NCBI GenBank assembly: GCA_002311315.1
Contig: DBZZ01000052.1
Location: 28,001-39,473, forward strand
Length of the DNA stretch: 11,473 nt
DNA from: Methylococcaceae bacterium UBA1147
GTDB lineage: Bacteria > Pseudomonadota > Gammaproteobacteria > Methylococcales > UBA1147
Direction: 5' to 3'
Made by a program: the position numbers and the translations under genes. Below, in pieces: positions 1 through 5,214 of this stretch (positions within the stretch are counted from its first letter, which is position 1; every line of letters starts with the position of its first letter). Below the pieces are notes generated by a model. That model was given only the letters and a program-made list of their open reading frames with translations, ran no database searches and was not told where the DNA came from.

Positions 1-455
1 TTGCCGTTCAGACGCGCAACCAAGAACCAGAACTGAGCTTTCGCGAAATCCACTGTTACACCGCTCCCGGTGTAATAGAGAAACCCGATGTTGTAAGGAG
101 CATACTGGTCGCCCTGCTTTGCTGCTTCGCCGTACCAGGCAATGGCCGCTTCCGGATTAACTTCAACTCCTTCGCCTGTGTCGTACATCCATCCAAGATT
201 GAACTGGGCCAGGCGGTTTTTCTGTGCCGCAGCCTTGCGATACCATCTCAACGCTTCCTTGTCGTCTTTGGTAACTCCGTCACCCTTTCGATACATCTGC
301 GCCATGTAATACTGGGCGATGGAATCACCCTCCAGTGCCTCCTGACTGCAGCGCTGGTAATTCGAATCCGTGGAGGCTTTCTTGTCATAACAGTTTGCCA
401 AGGCTACCGATGAACAAAGGGTCATGAGCACTAGCGAGATGAATCGGCTTTTCAT
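1..455 (-). CDS. Secreted Sel1-repeat (TPR-like) protein, 3' end outside the window
   Basis: The reading frame starts at the ATG at 455-453 and runs off the window edge after 151 codons, so the C-terminus is missing. Residues 1-20 (MKSRFISLVLMTLCSSVALA) form a signal peptide, so the mature protein should be periplasmic or secreted. Three Sel1-like repeats follow, at about residues 45-80, 81-116 and 117-151. Each has the A-x-x-x-L/I-G/A...Y..G.GV...D...A..W...A pattern. Cys22 and Cys36 could form a disulfide. Sel1 repeats are helical protein-binding scaffolds, and the partner cannot be read from the sequence. A plausible promoter lies just upstream. No strong ribosome-binding site is seen; the start was chosen because it gives an intact signal peptide. 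The class is clear, the specific role is unknown. Confidence 0.88.
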   Translation of the reverse strand, partial: MKSRFISLVLMTLCSSVALANCYDKKASTDSNYQRCSQEALEGDSIAQYYMAQMYRKGDGVTKDDKEALRWYRKAAAQKNRLAQFNLGWMYDTGEGVEVNPEAAIAWYGEAAKQGDQYAPYNIGFLYYTGSGVTVDFAKAQFWFLVARLNG

Positions 456-499
456 CAGTCAATCAATCCAATCGAGTCGAGTTAGTAACAAGGAGGGCT

Positions 500-529
500 A
501 GTATAAAGGATACACCGTTGATCAGTCAT
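500..529 (-). promoter_or_regulatory. Probable promoter of the Sel1-repeat gene
   Basis: On the minus strand ATGACT (529-524) and TATACT (505-500) are separated by 18 bp. The -10 matches the sigma-70 consensus at 5 of 6 positions, the -35 at 4 of 6. The predicted RNA start is near 493, about 38 nt before the ATG at 455. Assigned by inspection only. Confidence 0.5.
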
Positions 530-591
530 GACCTCAATGGACTTTTCCGCCGTTCTGTTGCGGAATGAATATGACAACCGGCAGCAATAGT

Positions 592-1509
592 TCAGGCTTT
601 TTTCAGCCAGGGATCCCAAGATGGTCGTGGCGCCAGTTTCCGGGCAAGAAAATTGACGAAGGTACTGACTTTTGCCGACAGGAACTTACGGTGCGGGTAC
701 ACTGCCTGGATCGCAACCGATGCCGATAACTGTTCGGTAAGAACCTGCTGCAGCAGGCCTTTACGGAGTTCTTCACCAACCATATAAGAAGGCAGGATGG
801 CCAGACCGAGCCCTCCAATCACCGCGGATCGAATGGCTCCTGCAATATTGGATTGTAAGGATCCTTCGACGCGGATTTTCTTTTCTTCTTCCCCGTTCAC
901 GAAACTCCATATGGCACCTGGTGGCAACGTTGTACTGACCAGGCAGTTATGCTTCTTGAGCTCTTCCGGATCGCGAGGTGCTCCGTTTTTCCGGAAGTAG
1001 TCGGGTGAACCGCACAGGATCAGCTTAGACAAGCCCACGTTACGTGCGACAAGACTGGAGTCACCAAGGTTGTCCAACCGAATGGCTAGGTCCATGTTTT
1101 CCTCGATCATGTCGACCAGGCCGCCGTGGAGAATGAGTTCAAACTGCACGTCGGGAAACTGGCGACCGTATTCAATAATTGCGGGCACCAGTTGCTTTGA
1201 GCCGAAAAAGGGCGGTGCGGAAATACGCAGAGTACCCTTTGGTTCCGATTGCAACCGGGTCACGGATGCTTCGGTTTCCTCGATTTCTTCAAGAATCGCC
1301 AGGCACCGTTCCAGATAAACTCGACCAACCTCGGTCAGACTGAGACGGCGTGTGGTGCGGTTTAACAGCCGTATTCCAAGACTGCTTTCAAGGCTCATGA
1401 TGTGCTTGGAGACCATTGCCCTTGACATCGACAACTCATCTGCCGCAGCCGTGAAGCTTCCCGATTTTGCAACCCGGGTAAAAATCGTCATTCCCGTTAT
1501 CTTATCCAT
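592..1509 (-). CDS. LysR-family transcriptional regulator (CrgA/DmlR-like)
   Basis: This is a 305-aa full-length LysR-type regulator. Residues 1-60 form the winged helix-turn-helix; FTAAADELSMSRAMVSKHI and the RLLNRTTRRLSLTEVG wing are typical of the CrgA/DmlR branch. A linker helix follows, and the effector-binding domain spans about 90-295 (GTLRISAPPFFG..., and DLAIRLDNLGDSSLVAR near 140-156). The inducer is unknown. The gene is divergent from the exported NTF2-like gene at 1617, with 107 bp between the start codons. LysR proteins commonly regulate the divergent neighbour and themselves. The arrangement fits this, and the two promoters overlap. No strong Shine-Dalgarno motif precedes the start; ATG 1509-1507 was chosen because it gives the standard MDKI/L...F..V...GSFTAAA beginning. 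Confidence 0.95.
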   Translation of the reverse strand: MDKITGMTIFTRVAKSGSFTAAADELSMSRAMVSKHIMSLESSLGIRLLNRTTRRLSLTEVGRVYLERCLAILEEIEETEASVTRLQSEPKGTLRISAPPFFGSKQLVPAIIEYGRQFPDVQFELILHGGLVDMIEENMDLAIRLDNLGDSSLVARNVGLSKLILCGSPDYFRKNGAPRDPEELKKHNCLVSTTLPPGAIWSFVNGEEEKKIRVEGSLQSNIAGAIRSAVIGGLGLAILPSYMVGEELRKGLLQQVLTEQLSASVAIQAVYPHRKFLSAKVSTFVNFLARKLAPRPSWDPWLKKA

Positions 1510-1534
1510 ATTCGCTTTTGTTTCTTTTTATGAA

Positions 1535-1564
1535 ATAGTATTTTAATAATCTTCGGATTGTCAA
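1535..1564 (-). promoter_or_regulatory. Probable promoter of the LysR gene
   Basis: On the minus strand a perfect -35 TTGACA (1564-1559) is followed, after 18 bp, by TACTAT (1540-1535), a 4-of-6 match to the -10. AATACT with a 16-bp spacer is an alternative. The -35 overlaps the -35 of the divergent promoter by five bases, so the two promoters should compete for polymerase. Confidence 0.5.
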
Positions 1565-1586
1565 TACAGGAGGTCTTCTTTATACT
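1558..1586 (+). promoter_or_regulatory. Sigma-70-type promoter of the NTF2-like gene
   Basis: TTGTCA (1558-1563) and TATACT (1581-1586) are spaced by 17 bp; each matches consensus at 5 of 6 positions. The RNA should start near 1593. A GGAG Shine-Dalgarno at 1606-1609 then sits 7 nt before the ATG at 1617. A GTATT...AATAC inverted repeat (1538-1542 and 1563-1567) straddles the -35 and could be part of a regulator site. Confidence 0.7.
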
Positions 1587-1616
1587 GCGCCCAACATAAA
1601 TTTTCGGAGTTTTCTT

Positions 1617-2072
1617 ATGGAAAACAAATTTTTAAACCTTCTGTTGTTGGGCCTTATAGCTCTTGGTGGCACTCCGATAGCAGCCGCTGATTCGCTGGCT
1701 TCCATCGCAGGATCGAATATTGACCAGTGGGACCAAGCCCTGAACCGACGTGATGTCGAACAGGTCATGGCTCTGTATACCGAGAATGCGATAGTCCTCC
1801 AGTCGAACGGTCAGGTTTTTCAAACCCGCAATGCGATTCGGTCATTCTGGGAATTGGTTTTCGATACCCAGAGCGGTGAATATTCCTTCGATATTGAAGG
1901 GATCCAGAAATCCAGCAACAAGATCATTCTTGCCGCGACATGGTCGGCCCGTAACGGCCTGAACTCTACGCCATATGGCTCGGTTGGACACGGTTACGAT
2001 GGAAAAATGACCAATGTACTGGTTCGGCAGGACGATGGCTCGTGGAAAGCGCAAGTGCAGCGCTGGAACTAA
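1617..2072 (+). CDS. Exported NTF2-like (SnoaL/DUF4440-type) small protein
   Basis: This 151-aa protein has a signal peptide (MENKFLNLLLLGLIALGGTPIAAA, probable cleavage near residue 24). A single NTF2-like alpha+beta domain follows. The features seen are W-x-x-A-L-x-x-x-D (38-46), LYTENAIVLQSNG (53-65), a following helix RNAIRSFW (71-78), and a C-terminal strand GSWKAQVQRWN. In this superfamily the fold makes a cone-shaped pocket used as an enzyme or a ligand-binding module; catalytic residues cannot be assigned here. The SGEYSFDIEGIQKSSNKIILAATW segment is usual for the DUF4440/SnoaL-like group. It has its own promoter and Shine-Dalgarno and lies divergent to a LysR gene, so control by that regulator is likely but inferred. 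Confidence 0.85.
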   Translation: MENKFLNLLLLGLIALGGTPIAAADSLASIAGSNIDQWDQALNRRDVEQVMALYTENAIVLQSNGQVFQTRNAIRSFWELVFDTQSGEYSFDIEGIQKSSNKIILAATWSARNGLNSTPYGSVGHGYDGKMTNVLVRQDDGSWKAQVQRWN

Positions 2073-2130
2073 AGGATAGCGATCAAGGCTCCGGCACGGA
2101 ATGCTAGGGCCCTACCAGGAAATAACTTAC

Positions 2131-2360
2131 TTACCTCCAAAACGTTGAGTTTTCCTCCCTCTCAAAGGCTTCACCTCCGTGAAGCTTTTTTTTGTCCACA
2201 ATCCCACCGATCCAGTTTTTTCCATCCCAATGCCACCACGTATGACGTCCATTTTTTTGTCATCCTTTCAGCTTCCTTCCTGTTCCTTGTTTCCGTTGTC
2301 CCAATAATTCACGAACAACCCGTCTTTTTTCACATTTCTGGTCCTCATACCAATTTCCGT
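2131..2360 (-). pseudogene. Degraded MORN/YwqK-like repeat gene (left copy)
   Basis: Reading the minus strand in shifting frames gives pieces of a MORN/YwqK-type repeat protein: NWYEDQKCEK near 2358-2329, DGLFVNYWDNGNKEQEGS near 2323-2270 followed at once by a TGA, and then in another frame NGRHTWWHWDGKN (about 2253-2215) running on to EAFEREE and a TAA at 2133-2131. The DNG...EGS stretch matches the intact counterpart at 4642-4935 in protein and DNA (both contain GGAAGGAAGCT). At least one stop and one or more frameshifts make it non-functional. No start is visible; DNA upstream of 2360 does not continue the similarity. MORN/YwqK repeats are short beta-hairpin modules of uncertain function; databases often label them YwqK-family antitoxins. 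It is the inverted partner of the plus-strand unit. Confidence 0.65.
2168..2193 (+). terminator. Rho-independent terminator after the NTF2-like gene
   Basis: GCTTCAC (2168-2174), loop CTCC, GTGAAGC (2179-2185), then eight T residues (2186-2193). The 7-bp perfect stem with a T-tract is a textbook intrinsic terminator on the plus strand, about 95 nt after the stop at 2072. It lies inside the remnant of the minus-strand MORN gene, where the same bases read as KKKLHGGEAF. Confidence 0.8.
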
Positions 2361-2369
2361 TAATCGTTA

Positions 2370-2538
2370 AACGTAGGGTAGGAAACTGAGGACTGGACAC
2401 CCCCAGTTCCTATTTCCCGTTCTTGATAATCAGCCCCTGATGAATTAGGGAAGTTCTCCCCAATCCCCTTCATCATATATTGCTTATCCTCCATAGACGA
2501 TCGGTTGTGCCCCCTATTAAAAAGTACGGTTAAAAATT
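2370..2538. other. Spacer between the left repeat arm and the MORN remnant
   Basis: No gene is supported here. In the right-hand unit this position holds the membrane-protein gene, but no similarity to it remains. GGACTGG / CCAGTTCC around 2391-2409 makes a small imperfect hairpin. The contents may be a deletion scar or an inserted fragment. Confidence 0.4.
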
Positions 2539-2629
2539 GGATCATTGAGTCTTCCGTTCCAGTTTGTCCACAGAAATTACACCATAAACAAAACTGGTTC
2601 CTTCAGAACTCGCTGAGCTAAGTGATTGG
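2539..2629 (-). repeat. Left arm of a 91-bp inverted repeat
   Basis: Read on the minus strand from 2629 to 2539 this aligns without gaps to plus-strand 4206-4296 with 71 of 91 identical bases, including CCAATCACTTA and AACTGGAACGGAAGACT. In the frame of the other copy it would encode NWNGRLNDP, against MNWNGRLIDP in the right arm, but the ATG is replaced by ACA. It seems to be the promoter and 5' coding region of a duplicated gene unit. Confidence 0.85.
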
Positions 2630-2632
2630 GAG

Positions 2633-2857
2633 CTATTTGAATTCCAAGCGATTAATCTTGACGAGAACCTGCTTTCCCCTGCCCTTATCAGAACGGTGAT
2701 CGAGTTCTTTCTTCCTCTTCAGAACCGAATAGACCAAAAATGGTGAGAACTCTTTACCCCTAATCGTCTTAATGCCTTTATCATTGAGGTAGTAGGAAAT
2801 CTTTTTGTATCCCATTCCACTATTGTGGAAAGCCTGAATCAGGCCGTGTGCTCGTTG
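2633..2857 (-). pseudogene. Serine-recombinase-like C-terminal fragment
   Basis: The open frame runs from just after a TGA at 2860-2858 to the TAG at 2635-2633; the only ATG is at 2815, giving 60 aa. The text MGYKKISYYLNDKGIKTIRGKEFSPFL..., preceded in frame by GLIQAFHNSG, matches the G..kI...LN..Gi.T.rGk.f pattern of the 'recombinase' domain (PF07508 type) of large serine recombinases, with a basic tail KRKKELDHRSDKGRGK. The N-terminal catalytic resolvase domain is absent. A +/-1 shift just upstream would join LTEHLTDHYDNEHT, suggesting a frameshift. It is either a remnant or a small DNA-binding protein derived from such a domain. It lies head-to-head with the tyrosine recombinase. Confidence 0.5.
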
Positions 2858-2912
2858 TCATAGTGGTCGGTCAAGTGTTCCGTCAGTTCCGATTATACGC
2901 ACTGAATATGAA

Positions 2913-2947
2913 AGTAGGTTTTCCTACTGAGTCATTGGAAACCAATG
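2913..2947. repeat. Two adjacent perfect inverted repeats before the tyrosine recombinase
   Basis: AGTAGG-TTTT-CCTACT (2913-2928) and CATTGG-AAA-CCAATG (2933-2947) lie 4 bp apart. Each can form a short hairpin on either strand. They sit 66-100 bp before the recombinase start and near a minus-strand TATAAT (2897-2892). They could be operators, or arm or core sites for a recombinase. Confidence 0.6.
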
Positions 2948-2963
2948 GTAATACGATAGTTTT

Positions 2964-2993
2964 TTGTTGTCCTTTACCCTATGCGCATATAAA
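2964..2993 (+). promoter_or_regulatory. Possible promoter of the tyrosine recombinase
   Basis: TTGTTG (2964-2969), 18-bp spacer, TATAAA (2988-2993). The -10 is good at 5 of 6, the -35 weak at 3 of 6. A palindrome TATGCGCATA (2980-2989) overlaps the -10, a position suited to repression. Confidence 0.35.
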
Positions 2994-3012
2994 TGGATAT
3001 ATCTTGATTCAA

Positions 3013-3639
3013 ATGTATTATTTAATAACAGATCTGGTGACTAAACCGGGTCTAAGAAAACAATCAAAGATTCTGACTAGGCAACAAATCGAAACCATGT
3101 TGTTATATCTGGGGTCTACAAGACACCCTCTCTGGAAGAGAGTGATGTTCCTTCTCTCCGTCAAAAGTGGATTGAGATCCAAAGAAATCTCTGGAGTGAA
3201 GTGGTCGATGAAGGTTTCACCGACCAGTGAACTCGGTGATTCAATTCAGCTGATCAATGATGTTTCCAAAGGTAAATCCGGCGATCGAATAATCCAAATC
3301 CACAAGGAACTAAAAAAGTTGTTGGTCGAACTCTATGACCGCGAACATTCCTTAAATAGTTTTGATGTTCAAACCTCGGTTGTGGTCAGGACTGAACGGT
3401 CCCCGAATACTTCCAGTCAGTCGACAATCAATATGTTCCAAGCCTGGTACAGGGACCTTGGTTTCATCGGATGTTTGGGTCGAAGAACCTTCATCACCGA
3501 TTTATCCAAGAAAGTTTCTTTGATTAGTGAGTCGTTAAGAGACATTCAGGTCATGGTAGGACACAAGAACCTTCAGACCACACAAAGGTACATTGAAGTG
3601 GATACAGACTATCAGAGGGAAATGGTTAATCTGATTTGA
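3013..3639 (+). CDS. Small tyrosine recombinase (integrase), catalytic domain only, HxxR histidine lost
   Basis: The 208-aa protein from ATG 3013 is a phage-integrase-type tyrosine recombinase lacking the N-terminal core-binding domain, as do other short integrases of this kind. Visible landmarks are SGLRSKEIS (Arg55, box I), a lysine in SKGKSGDR (86-91), GRRTFIT (Arg157, box II), MVGHKNLQTTQRYIEV (His184 and catalytic Tyr193) and the usual end REMVNLI. Relatives read SSHSGRRTF before box II; here it is GCLGRRTF, so Cys154 stands where the HxxR histidine should be, consistent with loss of three residues. Such enzymes cut and rejoin DNA through a 3'-phosphotyrosine; this one may be weak or inactive. 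The frame is open back to 2848, but that extension has no family similarity, so 3013 is preferred. No Shine-Dalgarno is evident. Confidence 0.85.
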   Translation: MYYLITDLVTKPGLRKQSKILTRQQIETMLLYLGSTRHPLWKRVMFLLSVKSGLRSKEISGVKWSMKVSPTSELGDSIQLINDVSKGKSGDRIIQIHKELKKLLVELYDREHSLNSFDVQTSVVVRTERSPNTSSQSTINMFQAWYRDLGFIGCLGRRTFITDLSKKVSLISESLRDIQVMVGHKNLQTTQRYIEVDTDYQREMVNLI

Positions 3640-3684
3640 CGGGACGGAAGTTCTGTATTTCTAATGGTTCGGCGTACAGACAAA

Positions 3685-3705
3685 TTAGAAGTGTATGAGG
3701 TGGAG
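3685..3705 (+). repeat. Direct repeat R1 (short copy)
   Basis: TTAGAAGTGTATGAGGTGGAG matches the beginning of R2 (4117) and R3 (5027) but lacks their hairpin. Its GGTGGAG forms the Shine-Dalgarno of the following gene. Confidence 0.7.
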
Positions 3706-3712
3706 AAGACAT

Positions 3713-4117
3713 ATGAAGAATGGACAAGAGTTGTTAGAGACACTTGAAGAAGAACTGGAATGGGGTGATGAGTGGGAAGATATCGTGGGCATTCAGGATG
3801 CTGAATACACTGATAACCCAACTAGCCCATTTAAGGAGAGTTGGAACTATCCTGAAGAATATAAGTATATATGGAGGATTGAGGTTGTAACTTACTTCAA
3901 GTCCCGTAACGGGAAGGGTTTGAATGACCCAGATCGTGATATATCGACTGTTAAGATAGAGTGGGAGTGGTGTGATGAGGGTGGAAAATGGCACCCAGAC
4001 TACATTGAAGGTCTTCCCGAATACCATTGTAGAGATAATGCATATGTGAAGTTCAGGGAATGGGTTGAAAGAAGGTTTCCAGATGAGTTGGAAAAGATTA
4101 ACCAATCAAATCTGTGA
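3713..4117 (+). CDS. Acidic orphan protein, 134 aa
   Basis: I do not recognise this protein. The preferred start is ATG 3713, which has GGAG at 3702-3705, 7 nt upstream; the in-frame ATG at 3695 would add six residues but has no such signal. The product is strongly acidic and rich in Trp and Tyr (EELEWGDEWEDI; KIEWEWCDEGGKW), with no signal peptide, membrane segment or known motif, so it is probably cytosolic. Its 5' end lies in repeat R1 and its stop (4115-4117) touches repeat R2, so the gene forms a repeat-bounded unit. Small acidic soluble proteins in such arrays are often immunity proteins or antitoxins; that is only a guess from size, charge and setting. A strong terminator follows within R2. 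Confidence 0.75.
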   Translation: MKNGQELLETLEEELEWGDEWEDIVGIQDAEYTDNPTSPFKESWNYPEEYKYIWRIEVVTYFKSRNGKGLNDPDRDISTVKIEWEWCDEGGKWHPDYIEGLPEYHCRDNAYVKFREWVERRFPDELEKINQSNL

Positions 4118-4174
4118 GAAGTGTTTGAGGTGTAGTTGTAAGTACGGATTAAAGGAACCGAAAGGTTCTTTTTT
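4117..4174 (+). repeat. Direct repeat R2 (terminator-bearing)
   Basis: AGAAGTGTTTGAGGTGTAG, then AGTACGGATTAAAGGAACC and a hairpin. R3 at 5027-5087 has the same order of elements and nearly the same spacing, with about 80% identity by eye up to the hairpin loop. Confidence 0.8.
4151..4174 (+). terminator. Rho-independent terminator in R2
   Basis: AAAGGAACC, GAAA tetraloop, GGTTCTTTT, with six T residues at 4169-4174. The stem has one G-T pair. It closes the unit of the 134-aa gene, 34 nt after its stop. Confidence 0.8.
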
Positions 4175-4205
4175 GTTCTGGTCAGATTTGCAACCACATC
4201 GCCTT

Positions 4206-4296
4206 CCAATCACTTAATTCAGTGGGTTCTGATTGAACCGATTTCGTTTATGATTTGAATTCTGTTTATGAACTGGAACGGAAGACTAATTGACCC
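4206..4296 (+). repeat. Right arm of the 91-bp inverted repeat
   Basis: This aligns without gaps to the reverse complement of 2539-2629 (71 of 91 identical). It contains the ATG at 4268 that begins MNWNGRLIDP and ends just before the membrane-protein gene, so it looks like the 5' region of that unit. Confidence 0.85.
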
Positions 4297-4314
4297 TCTT
4301 GTCTCTCATTTTTA

Positions 4315-4638
4315 ATGGTGTTCTTTTCCTCGTTTATCTTTTCCATTTTATTGATGAGGGCTTGGAAAGGGGGGGAGTTGGTTTGTTGGTTCCTATGGAT
4401 ACTTCCCTTCTTGATTAACACCATTGTCCTTTGGGAAAGGATCTATCCAGACAGTCTGAAGAAAGGGTTAATGGCCAGATTGTCACTCATCGGAAGTGTT
4501 GTTGTTTTCTTTGCATCTATTGTTGTGAGGGTGGAAAATAATGAAATGAGTGGAGGGGAGCTTGTGGTTCTCTCTTTGACTTTTATCACCTCGTTGGTGA
4601 TCATCATGGTTTTAAGGCAATATCGACCATCGGTCTGA
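4315..4638 (+). CDS. Small multi-spanning membrane protein, possibly frameshifted at its 5' end
   Basis: No known family is recognised. The 107-aa product is very hydrophobic, with probable membrane segments at about residues 2-14, 21-40, 52-71 and 80-99, and a short charged loop WERIYPDSLKKG between the second and third. ATG 4315 has no Shine-Dalgarno. An upstream frame from ATG 4268 (MNWNGRLIDPLVSHF) ends in TAA overlapping this ATG as TAATG. Adding one T in the T5 run at 4309-4313 would fuse the two frames into a 123-aa protein. Because MNWNGRLIDP lies in the inverted repeat shared with the left copy, a single-base deletion is as likely as true translational coupling. The gene is followed directly by the MORN/YwqK-like reading frame. 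Confidence 0.6.
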   Translation: MVFFSSFIFSILLMRAWKGGELVCWFLWILPFLINTIVLWERIYPDSLKKGLMARLSLIGSVVVFFASIVVRVENNEMSGGELVVLSLTFITSLVIIMVLRQYRPSV

Positions 4639-4641
4639 TAA

Positions 4642-4962
4642 AGTCAGAAAAAAAACGTTATTTACTTCACTTTATCGTTAGCTCTTTTAACAGGATTTAT
4701 AGGAGAAAAGATAGTCACAGAGCTACAAGACAGAGGTGGTACGAAATACGAAAAAAACACAGAAGAACCGTTTACGGGAAAGTACGTGAAATACTACGAA
4801 GACGGACAGAAAAAGTTAGAAGAACATTACAAGAATGGAAAGTTAGAAGGAATTTCGACCGGATGGTTTGATAACGGACAGAAACATTGGGAAGGAAGCT
4901 ACAAGGGTGGTAAGAAAGACGGGCATTGGATTTAATGCTTTGAGAACGGAAACATCACCTAA
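4642..4962 (+). pseudogene. MORN/YwqK-like repeat protein with signal sequence; start lost and early stop
   Basis: The frame after TGA-TAA at 4636-4641 reads SQKKNVIYFTLSLALLTGFI, a clear basic-then-hydrophobic signal or anchor sequence, but no ATG, GTG or TTG precedes it. MORN/YwqK-type repeats follow: GKYVKYYEDGQKKLEEHYKNG, GWFDNGQKHWEG and SYKGGKKDGHWI. A TAA at 4933-4935 ends the frame, yet CFENGNIT continues the repeat pattern in frame up to a second TAA at 4960-4962, so the first stop is probably a nonsense change. Intact relatives are exported repeat proteins that databases often call YwqK-family antitoxins; their function is uncertain. It follows the membrane-protein gene in the same frame and ends before repeat R3. 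Translation from an unusual start cannot be excluded. Confidence 0.6.
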
Positions 4963-5026
4963 ACATAAACCTACTGGAATAGGGATTTAATCCAAAAGAA
5001 TTAACGATAGTGTCTACCGACTCATT

Positions 5027-5087
5027 AGAAGTGTTTAGAGGGAGTTGTGTGAGTACTGACTAAAGGAACCTATTAGTTCCTTTAGTC
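5027..5087 (+). repeat. Direct repeat R3 with perfect hairpin
   Basis: AGAAGTGTTTAGAGGGAG, then GAGTACTGACTAAAGGAACC, parallel R2. The hairpin is a perfect 12-bp stem, GACTAAAGGAAC / GTTCCTTTAGTC (5058-5069 and 5076-5087), with loop CTATTA. T residues lie inside the stem, not after it, so it may be a poorer terminator than the R2 one, but it could end transcription before the NACHT gene. Confidence 0.75.
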
Positions 5088-5214
5088 GTTGAAGGGGATG
5101 TTGTTAAAGTGTGATTTGTTTCCCGTTGTATTCTCAATAACTCACAGCATCCACTAGTTTAATTTTAACTTAAAGTGGGGGGTGTGATTTTTACAAATAT
5201 CTTACAATGTCCTA
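5088..5214 (+). promoter_or_regulatory. Upstream region of the hydrolase-NACHT gene
   Basis: No gene lies here. TACAAT (5203-5208) fits a -10 at 5 of 6 positions but has no convincing -35. It would start RNA at about 5215, i.e. at the ATG itself. A run of six G residues (5177-5182) is conspicuous. No Shine-Dalgarno precedes 5215. Confidence 0.3.

Noticed and set aside
545..565. TTCCGC / GCGGAA hairpin after the LysR gene as a terminator
   Set aside because: A 6-bp stem with a 9-nt loop and no T-tract on the minus strand.
2145..2363. Plus-strand 72-aa frame
   Set aside because: It starts in front of the terminator and is the complement of the MORN remnant; its pyrimidine-rich sequence gives a meaningless protein.
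2848..3012. Longer start for the tyrosine recombinase
   Set aside because: The 55 extra residues show no family similarity and cover the palindrome cluster and the likely promoter.
3734..4105. 123-aa frame opposite the acidic orphan gene
   Set aside because: It is antisense to a gene with a good Shine-Dalgarno and terminator, and its sequence resembles no family.
3685..5087. Integron cassette array with attC sites
   Set aside because: The repeats lack the paired RYYYAAC and GTTRRRY cores of attC, and the recombinase is not IntI-like (short, no IntI-specific insert visible).
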